Below, one piece after another: positions 11,628 to 18,362 of a DNA stretch of 18,362 nt. Source of the DNA: an uncultured Lachnospiraceae bacterium (GTDB lineage Bacteria > Bacillota > Clostridia > Lachnospirales > Lachnospiraceae); contig CABUAW010000049.1 of the NCBI GenBank assembly GCA_902489645.1, positions 1-18,362 on the forward strand, written 5' to 3'. Position 1 is the stretch's first letter, and each line of letters begins with the position of its first letter. The notes beneath the pieces are model-generated. The model made no database searches. It was not told where the DNA came from and worked only from the letters and a program-made list of their open reading frames with translations. A program made the position numbers and the translations under genes.

Positions 11628-12444
11628 ATTACTCCGCTCCAATTTTATCCGTTTAAGAAATACGCTGTCCTTCGGACTTGTTTTGGCCTTTTTGCTGCTT
11701 TGGAACGCTATAATGCTGTTTTCCACTTATGATGTCATGACAACTTCCGGCAGTCCATTGGCAGTGGACAGCACACTCTTTACATTTTTATTTATTATCG
11801 GCATCGCTTTATCCATTCTCATCGGCCTGTTTGTCGGTACGGACTATAACGACGGTACGATACGCAATAAAATTATTACGGGTCAGAGCAGAACCAATAT
11901 TTATATGGCCAACTTTATCACCAGCGCCGCTACAGGACTTATACTCTGCATCTGGGGGCTTGCGGTCAATCTTGCCATCGGTATACCGCTGTTTGGAATT
12001 CCGAAAATTCCCTGGTCTTTCCTTGGTTCACTGTTTTTGGATGCGGTTCTTGCTTCCATTGCCTACGCCGCTATTTTTAATCTGATTAGTATGCTTTGCT
12101 CCAATAAATCACACACCGTGATACTTTGTATCCTGACAGCGCTTGTCCTGTTTTTCCTGGCGATTTTTCTTTATTCCGCCCTTTCCCAGCCGGAAATGTA
12201 TGAAGCCGCAGTCATAACCGACGGGGAAACGCATATTGAAATGATGCCGAACCCCGGCTATCTTACCGGAATGAAACGGGAAATCTACCAATTTTTCATG
12301 GATTTTCTTCCGGGCGGTCAATGTGCCCAGATTGCCAATCTGGAAGTCGCTCACCCGGTCCGTATGGGAATCTATTCCATAATTATCACGAGTGTATCCA
12401 CCCTTCTCGGAATCTTTTATTTCCGCAGAAAGGATATTAAATAA
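11620..12444 (+). CDS. ABC-2 type transporter permease
   Basis: Membrane partner of the ATPase. The 274-aa protein has about six membrane segments (near 17-35, 53-73, 98-120, 135-158, 163-187, 248-268). The conserved cytoplasmic stretch GTDYNDGTIRNKIITG after the second segment is where ABC-2 permeases contact the ATPase. A loop of about 55 residues (QPEMYEAAVITDGETH...) between segments 5 and 6 may face outside. Start choice: an in-frame GTG at 11611 lies within AGGAGG (11606-11611); that site is 8 nt before the ATG at 11620, which is the likely start. The stop is 10 nt before the kinase gene start. Confidence 0.9.
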   Translation: MRKLLRSNFIRLRNTLSFGLVLAFLLLWNAIMLFSTYDVMTTSGSPLAVDSTLFTFLFIIGIALSILIGLFVGTDYNDGTIRNKIITGQSRTNIYMANFITSAATGLILCIWGLAVNLAIGIPLFGIPKIPWSFLGSLFLDAVLASIAYAAIFNLISMLCSNKSHTVILCILTALVLFFLAIFLYSALSQPEMYEAAVITDGETHIEMMPNPGYLTGMKREIYQFFMDFLPGGQCAQIANLEVAHPVRMGIYSIIITSVSTLLGIFYFRRKDIK

Positions 12445-12454
12445 AGGAGTATCT

Positions 12455-13369
12455 ATGATTCCATTTCTTTGTACATTATGTATCTTATTGCTGGCGGGCC
12501 TGCTCCTGTGTCTGTGGAAAATCTTCTCTATGCGTCAGGCTGCAGACCAGCTCCGGCTGGAATTTGCCGCCCGCCTGAAAGAAGACACGAATGTGGGCAT
12601 TGACCTCTCCGTCTCCGATAAGAAAATGAAGCTTTTGGCTGCCGATATGAACCGGCAGCTAAAGCTGCTTCGCAAAGAACATATCCGGTATACGCTGGGA
12701 GATTCTGAGTTAAAAAAGGCTGTTTCGGATATTTCCCACGATTTGCGCACTCCGCTGACGGCCATCTGCGGCTACATGGATTTGCTGGCCAGAGAGGAGG
12801 TCTCCGATACCGTCCGTGAGTATCTGACCATTGTCAGCGGCCGCGTTCAGGCGCTCAAAGACTTGACGGAGGAATTATTTCGCTACTCCGTAATTATGTC
12901 CGTAAATCCTTATGAACCGATGGAAAATCTTTCTCTGACCCGAGCCCTCGAGGAATGTCTGGCCAGTTATTACGGCGCTTTTAAAAAGGCCGGAATCCAT
13001 CCCACGGTCCAATTACCGGAAAAGGACATCCGACGCTGTCTGAACCCGTCTGCTTTGTCTCGGATTTTGTCGAATATTGTCAGTAACGCGGCCAAATACA
13101 GCGACGGCGATTTCTCCGTCCGTATGAATGAACATGGTACTATGCGTTTTATAAACCATGCGCCCGGTCTTGATGAAATACAGGTGGGTTCCCTTTTTGA
13201 CCGGTTTTACACTGTCTCCAGCGCTCATCATTCGACGGGTCTTGGCCTTTCCATTGCTAAAACTCTGACCGAAGAAATGCACGGGCACATCGAAGCCTGC
13301 TGCCATGACGGCTTTCTGATAATTACGCTGGATTTTCCGCCAAACGAACAAACTCAAACGAATAAGTGA
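12455..13369 (+). CDS. Sensor histidine kinase with one membrane segment and no extracellular domain
   Basis: Phosphorylates the response regulator encoded upstream. The 304-aa protein has a single N-terminal membrane segment (about 3-23), a linker helix, then the dimerisation domain with His95 in SDISHDLRTPL. The ATPase domain has Asn211 in SNIVSNAAKYS, LFDRFYT (248-254) and STGLGLSIAK (260-269). The G1 box usually reading DNG is NHAPG here, as in some clostridial kinases. With no sensor domain, the signal probably comes from the ABC permease in the membrane, which is inference. Start choice: AAAGGAG (12443-12449) is 5 nt before the ATG at 12455; the in-frame ATG at 12392 lies inside the permease gene without a ribosome site. 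Confidence 0.92.
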   Translation: MIPFLCTLCILLLAGLLLCLWKIFSMRQAADQLRLEFAARLKEDTNVGIDLSVSDKKMKLLAADMNRQLKLLRKEHIRYTLGDSELKKAVSDISHDLRTPLTAICGYMDLLAREEVSDTVREYLTIVSGRVQALKDLTEELFRYSVIMSVNPYEPMENLSLTRALEECLASYYGAFKKAGIHPTVQLPEKDIRRCLNPSALSRILSNIVSNAAKYSDGDFSVRMNEHGTMRFINHAPGLDEIQVGSLFDRFYTVSSAHHSTGLGLSIAKTLTEEMHGHIEACCHDGFLIITLDFPPNEQTQTNK

Positions 13370-13395
13370 AAAGCCTCTGTCCGATTTCGACATTC

Positions 13396-13448
13396 AAAAA
13401 ACTCCTGCGTTTGGAAGCATTTTCATCTTCCAGGCGCAGGAGCTTTTT
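13396..13448. terminator. Bidirectional rho-independent terminator between the kinase gene and glgP
   Basis: A 16-bp stem with two G-U pairs: CTCCTGCGTTTGGAAG (13402-13417), 9-nt loop, CTTCCAGGCGCAGGAG (13427-13442). Plus-strand transcripts then read CTTTTTATT and minus-strand transcripts read TTTTTTG, so it serves both convergent units. Confidence 0.9.
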
Positions 13449-13449
13449 A

Positions 13450-15960
13450 TTAAAGTGTTACCTGAATTTTTTTCAGATGCCAGATATCTCTGACATATTC
13501 TTCAATCGTTCTGTCGGAGGTAAATTTCCCGGAATTTGCCGTGTTGAGCATAGCCATCTTCGCCCAACGCACCTTATCCTGGTACGCTTTATTTACCTGT
13601 TCACGGGCTTTTGCATAAGAACGGAAATCCTTCAAAATGAAATACTGGTCCGCCCGTCCGTAGGAAGGCGCCAGGAAGGAATTATAAATTTCCCGGAACA
13701 TTTCTCTATCGCCATGACTAAAGGTTCCGTCAACCAACTGGTCGAGAATCTTATGGATATCCGGGTCATTGCGGTAAATCTCCTCCGGATAATAACCGCC
13801 GTTGGCCTCATAGGCCATAACCTCCTCGGAGGACATACCAAAGATAAAGGCATTTTCCGCACCGACTTCCTCAACAATTTCCACATTGGCGCCATCCATC
13901 GTTCCCAATGTCACCGCACCATTTAACATGAACTTCATGTTGCCCGTACCGGAAGCCTCCTTACTTGCCGTAGAAATCTGTTCGGATACATCGCTGGCGG
14001 CAAAAATAATTTCCGCATTGGATACCCGGTAGTTCTCAATAAATACAACCTTAATCCGTCCATCAATATCCGGGTCATTATTCACCACATCGGCCACGGA
14101 ATTGATTAATTTAATGGTTTCTTTCGCCCGTTTATATCCGGCGGCTGCTTTCGCGCCGAAAATAAATGTGGTCGGATAGAAATCCATCTGTGGGTTTGCC
14201 TTCATCTGATTATAAAGATACATCACATGAAGAATATTTAACAACTGACGTTTATATTCATGTAAACGTTTTACCTGAACGTCAAAAATAGAATTCGGGT
14301 CCACATCGATACCATTATGCTCTTTAATATATTTGGCCAGACGAAGTTTATTCTTATATTTGATATCCATAAATTCCTGCTGAGCCTTCGCATCATCCAC
14401 ATAAGCCTCCAGGCCTTTTATCAATGGCAGGTCGGTTACCCACTTATCTGTTCCGATTTTTTCTGTAACCCAGGAAGCCAGTAATGGATTGCCATGGAGC
14501 AGGAAACGTCTCTGTGTAATACCATTTGTTTTATTATTGAACTTCTGAGGCATCATTTCGTAGAAATCTCTCAGTTCACGTTTTTCAAGAATCTCCGTGT
14601 GCAGACGGGCCACACCATTGACCGAGAAACCGGCGACGATAGCCATATTTGCCATGCGCACCTGTCCCTCATAGAGAATCGCCATACTCCGAATCTTATT
14701 GTACTGGTTCGGATAACGTTCTTCCACTTCAATGAGGAAGCGACGGTTAATCTCCTGCACAATCTGATAAATTCTTGGAAGAAGACGCATAAACAAGTCC
14801 ACCGGCCATTTTTCCAACGCTTCGGCCATAATCGTATGGTTTGTATAGGCACAGCACTTTGTTGTAATCTCCCATGCTTCGTCCCATTCCATACCTTCTT
14901 CATCAAGAAGAATACGCATCAATTCCGGTACGGTTACCGTCGGATGGGTATCGTTTAACTGGAAACAGACTTTTTCCGGCAGCTTATGCAAATCGGAATG
15001 TGTTTCCTTATATTTTTTAATTGCCTGCTGAACACTGGCGGATACAAAGAAATACTGCTGTTTCAGACGAAGCTCCTTACCGCTGTAATGATTATCATTT
15101 GGATAAAGAACGTCAACGATATTCTTTGCCAGATTTTCCTGTTCCACCGCCTGGCGGTAATCGCCCTTATCAAAGGAAGCCAGGTTAAACTCCTGAATTG
15201 GCTGGGCGTCCCAGATTCTGAGGGCATTGACCACATTGTTGCCATAGCCGACAACCGGAATATCGTATGGCACGGCATTGACCGCCTGATAGCCATCATG
15301 GATAAAACGGTTTCTCTGCCGTTCCGCATCCCATTCAATCCGCACATAGCCGCCGAATTTAACGGTCTGAGTATACTCCGGACGTTTGATTTCAAACGGG
15401 TTGCCGTTCTCCAGCCAGTTATCCGGCACTTCCACCTGATAACCATCGCGGATTTCCTGTTTAAACATACCGTATTTGTAACGGATACCGCAGCCATACA
15501 CCGGATAGTTCAGGGTGGACAGAGATTCGATAAAGCAGGCAGCCAGACGTCCCAGACCGCCGTTACCAAGAGCCGCATCCGGCTCCTGGTCCTCCAAAAC
15601 ATTTAAATCCAGGCCAAGCTCCTCAAGGACCTCGGCCACATCTTCATAGCAGCACAGGTTGATGAGGTTGTTTCCAAGGGCACGGCCCATCAAAAACTCC
15701 ATGGACAAGTAATAAACATACTTGGCATCCTGTTCCTTAAAGGCTTTCTGCGTTGCAAGCCACCGGTCGATAATTAAATCCTTAACCTCAAAGGCCACCG
15801 CCTGAAAAATTTCCTGCTGGCTCGCCGTATCCATCGTTTTACGGAACAGAGATTTTAAATTACCTAATACATTTTTCTTAAAAACTTCTTTGTCAAAACC
15901 GATGACCGTCGGGTTCTTTACCACCGTTTCTATATTCGTTTCCAATAAAATTCCCTCCAT
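13450..15960 (-). CDS. glgP: Glycogen/starch phosphorylase (GT35)
   Basis: Releases glucose 1-phosphate from the non-reducing ends of glycogen or maltodextrin using phosphate and pyridoxal phosphate. The 836-aa length is typical. Landmarks: YLSMEFLMGRAL, LGNGGLGRLAACF, CFQLNDTHPTVTVPEL, TNHTIMAEALEKWPVDL, QVKRLHEYKRQ and the pyridoxal phosphate motif EASGTGNMKFMLNG with Lys at about 676. Start: the ATG at 15960 has only a weak ribosome site (CAGGATA). Its second and third codons contain GGAGGG, which is 7 nt before a TTG at 15945 that could be the true start (831 aa). It lies 23 bp after ileS on the same strand with no hairpin between, so some expression may come from ileS. It ends at the bidirectional terminator. 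Confidence 0.96.
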   Translation of the reverse strand: MEGILLETNIETVVKNPTVIGFDKEVFKKNVLGNLKSLFRKTMDTASQQEIFQAVAFEVKDLIIDRWLATQKAFKEQDAKYVYYLSMEFLMGRALGNNLINLCCYEDVAEVLEELGLDLNVLEDQEPDAALGNGGLGRLAACFIESLSTLNYPVYGCGIRYKYGMFKQEIRDGYQVEVPDNWLENGNPFEIKRPEYTQTVKFGGYVRIEWDAERQRNRFIHDGYQAVNAVPYDIPVVGYGNNVVNALRIWDAQPIQEFNLASFDKGDYRQAVEQENLAKNIVDVLYPNDNHYSGKELRLKQQYFFVSASVQQAIKKYKETHSDLHKLPEKVCFQLNDTHPTVTVPELMRILLDEEGMEWDEAWEITTKCCAYTNHTIMAEALEKWPVDLFMRLLPRIYQIVQEINRRFLIEVEERYPNQYNKIRSMAILYEGQVRMANMAIVAGFSVNGVARLHTEILEKRELRDFYEMMPQKFNNKTNGITQRRFLLHGNPLLASWVTEKIGTDKWVTDLPLIKGLEAYVDDAKAQQEFMDIKYKNKLRLAKYIKEHNGIDVDPNSIFDVQVKRLHEYKRQLLNILHVMYLYNQMKANPQMDFYPTTFIFGAKAAAGYKRAKETIKLINSVADVVNNDPDIDGRIKVVFIENYRVSNAEIIFAASDVSEQISTASKEASGTGNMKFMLNGAVTLGTMDGANVEIVEEVGAENAFIFGMSSEEVMAYEANGGYYPEEIYRNDPDIHKILDQLVDGTFSHGDREMFREIYNSFLAPSYGRADQYFILKDFRSYAKAREQVNKAYQDKVRWAKMAMLNTANSGKFTSDRTIEEYVRDIWHLKKIQVTL

Positions 15961-15964
15961 TATC

Positions 15965-15986
15965 CTGTATTCTCACTGTATTCTCA
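15965..15986. repeat. 11-bp tandem duplication at the ileS stop
   Basis: CTGTATTCTCA occurs twice in a row (15965-15975, 15976-15986). On the minus strand each unit reads TGAGAATACAG. The first supplies the ileS TGA stop and the second follows at once, so it makes up most of the 23-bp gap to glgP. Confidence 0.8.
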
Positions 15987-18362
15987 GGCTTTCTTAACGC
16001 CTAATGTCACTGTCTCGCCGTTAATGCTCCATTCTTTTACATAGCCGTCTGTGCTTCCAAATACAATTTCCTCTGCAAGAACATCTCGCTTCACATTATC
16101 TTCATTCTTTTCCGTAATGTGTTTTAACCGGTCATTGCCTTCCATCGAAAGCACGATATGGTCTGTGACCTCAAAACCGGCTTCTTTACGCATGGTCTGA
16201 ATCTTGGAAATAATTTCACGCACAAAGCCTTCTTCAATCAGTTCTTCTGTCAGATGGGTATCCAGAACAACCGTCACGTTTCTGTCTGTCACAGATACGT
16301 AACCCTCTGTCTGGGCGGAATCAATTAACAAATCTTCTTCTGAAAGTACAACGTTTTCGCCATTGACATCAAATGCAAGCTGTCCATTCTCTTTCAGCTC
16401 CGCCATGGCCTTATTACCGTCCACGCTGGCCAGATACTGTTTGATACCGCCAAGGAGCTTTCCGTATTTTGGTCCAACCGTACGAAGCTGCGGTTTAAAT
16501 GTATAAGAGGTAAACGCGCTCACATCCTGTGCAAAGGCCATCTTTTTCACATTCAGCTCATCTTCCACAATTTCCTGATGGAATTCCGGCAGTTCAAAGT
16601 CGGCTTTGACATACATCTGGCCGATTGGCTGGCGGTTCTTGATGTTTGCCGTATTACGGCAGGCCCGGCCGGCCACAACAATCTGGAGTACCAAATCCAT
16701 ATTCGCTTCCAGTTCATGGTCGATAAAGGCTTCATTCTCCTCCGGGAAATCACACAGATGAATACTTTCCGGGGCGGTCTTATCCACGCTGCGAACCAGG
16801 TTCTGATAAATATCCTCCGTCATAAACGGAATCATCGGAGCCGCGACCTTAGCTACGGTGACAAGGGCCGTATACAATGTCATATAGGCATTAATCTTAT
16901 CCTGCGGCATATCCTTCGCCCAGAAACGCTCACGGCTTCGGCGGACGTACCAGTTACTCATATCGTCCACAAATTCCTGCAAAGCACGGCCCGCATCCGG
17001 AATCCGGTAATTTCCAAGGTCGTCGTCCACTTCTTTAATTAATGTATTCAGTTTGGACAAAAGCCATTTATCCATAACGGATAATTTTTCATACTCCAAT
17101 GTATATTTTGACGCATCAAATTTATCAATATTCGCATACAGGACAAAAAATGCGTAAGTATTCCACAATGTACCCATGAATTTACGCTGTCCTTCGACAA
17201 CCGCCTTGCCATGGAAACGATTCGGCAGCCATGGCGCGGAATTTACGTAGAAATACCAGCGGATGGCGTCGGCGCCGTAGGTTTCCAGAGCCTCAAACGG
17301 GTCTACCGCATTTCCTTTAGATTTACTCATTTTCTGTCCATTTTCATCCTGAACATGTCCGAGGACAATAACATTCTTATATGGCGCTTCATTGAAAAGC
17401 AGCGTCGAAATCGCCAGCAGCGAATAGAACCATCCGCGGGTCTGGTCTACGGCCTCGGAAATAAAATCCGCCGGGAACTGGGCCTTAAATACGTCCTCAT
17501 TTTCAAACGGATAATGATGCTGTGCAAACGGCATGGAGCCGGAATCGAACCAACAGTCGATAACCTCCGGTACACGTTTCATCGGCTTGCCGCACTTCGG
17601 ACAGGTGATGGTAATTTCATCGATATACGGCCGGTGGAATTCCACAGTTTTTGCCGCTTCATTACCGCTCATCTCAAATAATTCCTGGCGGCTTCCGATG
17701 GAATGTTGGTGACCGCACTCACACTCCCAGATATTTAACGGCGTTCCCCAGTAACGGTTACGGCTGATACCCCAGTCCTGAACATTTTCAAGCCAGTCGC
17801 CGAAACGGCCTTTTCCGATGCTCTCAGGAATCCAGTTGATGGTGTTATTATTACGAATCAGGTCCTCCTTAACGGCTGTCATTTTGATAAACCAGGATTC
17901 TCTTGCATAATAAATCAACGGTGTATCACAGCGCCAGCAGTGCGGATAGCTGTGTTCAAATTTTGGCGCGTCAAAGAGAAGTCCCCGTTTTTCCAAATCT
18001 TCCAGCACCAACGGGTCCGCTTTTTTTACAAACTTGCCGGCAAATGGCGTATCCTCTGTCATATTTCCCTTTGCGTCAACGAGCTGTACAAACGGCATGT
18101 CATATTTACGGCCAACCCGGGCATCGTCTTCACCGAAGGCCGGCGCCTGATGAACAACGCCAGTACCATCCGTTAAAGTAACGTATTCGTCACACAGTAC
18201 ATAAAAGGCTTTTTTATGCTGTTTTTCGGCAATTTTTGCCGCTGCTTCATAAAGCGGTTCATATTCTTTATATTCAAGCGCTTTCCCCTTGAAAGTTTCC
18301 AGAATCTCATAAGCCGGAGCGTCTTCGGTTTTCAGTTTTCCGAGTACCGTATCCAGCAATGC
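15984..18362 (-). CDS. ileS: Isoleucyl-tRNA synthetase, type 2 (C-terminal three quarters; 5' end outside the window)
   Basis: Attaches isoleucine to tRNA-Ile. The visible 792 residues begin in the CP1 editing domain (GVVHQAPAFGEDDARVG). They continue through CWRCDTPLIYYARESWF, the Cys-rich insert CECGHQH...CPKCGK, the catalytic DQTRGWFYSLL and the KMSKS loop (codons at 17333-17319), then the anticodon-binding domain (MSNWYVRRSRERFW). The C-terminal region (EEGFVREIISKIQTMRKEAGFEV) is of the type found in eukaryote-like, type 2 IleRS, and there is no C-terminal zinc knuckle of type 1. Type 2 enzymes are naturally less sensitive to mupirocin. The HIGH motif and promoter are beyond the window. 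The reading frame is open to the window edge (Ala, Leu, Leu, Asp). Confidence 0.96.
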   Translation of the reverse strand, partial: ALLDTVLGKLKTEDAPAYEILETFKGKALEYKEYEPLYEAAAKIAEKQHKKAFYVLCDEYVTLTDGTGVVHQAPAFGEDDARVGRKYDMPFVQLVDAKGNMTEDTPFAGKFVKKADPLVLEDLEKRGLLFDAPKFEHSYPHCWRCDTPLIYYARESWFIKMTAVKEDLIRNNNTINWIPESIGKGRFGDWLENVQDWGISRNRYWGTPLNIWECECGHQHSIGSRQELFEMSGNEAAKTVEFHRPYIDEITITCPKCGKPMKRVPEVIDCWFDSGSMPFAQHHYPFENEDVFKAQFPADFISEAVDQTRGWFYSLLAISTLLFNEAPYKNVIVLGHVQDENGQKMSKSKGNAVDPFEALETYGADAIRWYFYVNSAPWLPNRFHGKAVVEGQRKFMGTLWNTYAFFVLYANIDKFDASKYTLEYEKLSVMDKWLLSKLNTLIKEVDDDLGNYRIPDAGRALQEFVDDMSNWYVRRSRERFWAKDMPQDKINAYMTLYTALVTVAKVAAPMIPFMTEDIYQNLVRSVDKTAPESIHLCDFPEENEAFIDHELEANMDLVLQIVVAGRACRNTANIKNRQPIGQMYVKADFELPEFHQEIVEDELNVKKMAFAQDVSAFTSYTFKPQLRTVGPKYGKLLGGIKQYLASVDGNKAMAELKENGQLAFDVNGENVVLSEEDLLIDSAQTEGYVSVTDRNVTVVLDTHLTEELIEEGFVREIISKIQTMRKEAGFEVTDHIVLSMEGNDRLKHITEKNEDNVKRDVLAEEIVFGSTDGYVKEWSINGETVTLGVKKA

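Noticed and set aside
13366..13926. Plus-strand ORF of 186 aa after the kinase gene
   Set aside because: It runs through the bidirectional terminator and antisense to glgP, with no ribosome site.
14494..15606. Long plus-strand ORFs (154 and 206 aa)
   Set aside because: Complement of conserved glgP coding sequence; no start signals.
1..18362. CRISPR array, tRNA or rRNA genes, prophage
   Set aside because: No regularly spaced repeats, tRNA cloverleaf or rRNA segments, and no phage structural or integration genes were seen.

Overview
The window looks like chromosome from a low-to-mid GC Gram-positive anaerobe of the Clostridia, most likely Lachnospiraceae. This is inferred from the large Firmicute-type SRP RNA, the type-2 isoleucyl-tRNA synthetase, the clostridial-type phosphofructokinase, the NrdG2-type radical SAM activase, and the strong AGGAGG-like ribosome sites with TTGaca-N17-TAtaaT promoters. 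I could not search any database. All family calls come from motifs I can read.

Layout. (1) 1-2385, minus strand: lgt and tadA (3 bp apart), then the SRP RNA (ffs) with its own promoter inside the end of tadA and its own terminator, then the 5' part of a phosphofructokinase gene. (2) 2535-3230, plus: a radical SAM NrdG-like activase, divergent from lgt. (3) 3270-4650: a fic gene (minus) bracketed by two related repeats that double as hairpins or terminators, so it looks like a cassette inserted between nrdG2 and degV. (4) 4656-6592, minus: a DegV-family gene and an unusual cupin-like plus hotdog-thioesterase fusion, each with its own promoter. (5) 6663-8370, plus: an mgtE magnesium transporter gene preceded by an overlapping 38-codon leader ORF rich in Pro and acidic codons, then a structured, ORF-free 3' region ending in a terminator. 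(6) 8386-8637, minus: a small hypothetical protein. (7) 8707-9756, plus: a PadR repressor with a DUF2812-like membrane protein, behind a promoter full of palindromes. (8) 9890-13369, plus: response regulator, ABC ATPase, ABC-2 permease and a histidine kinase with no extracellular sensor domain. A four-copy direct repeat lies in front of the ATPase gene. (9) A bidirectional terminator, then on the minus strand ileS (5' end outside the window) running into glgP with only a 23-bp gap.

How the parts work together. The housekeeping content is translation and protein export (ileS, tadA, ffs, lgt), glycolysis and glycogen breakdown (pfk, glgP) and anaerobic nucleotide metabolism (nrdG-like). The accessory content is regulatory: a fic cassette with a palindrome on its promoter, a PadR/DUF2812 unit that is probably autoregulated, and an RR-ABC-HK module probably driven by its own regulator. 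The most interesting candidate is the mgtE leader ORF, whose Pro/Asp/Glu-rich stretch resembles in character the magnesium-sensing leader peptide MgtL of enterobacteria, although the transporter and phylum differ.
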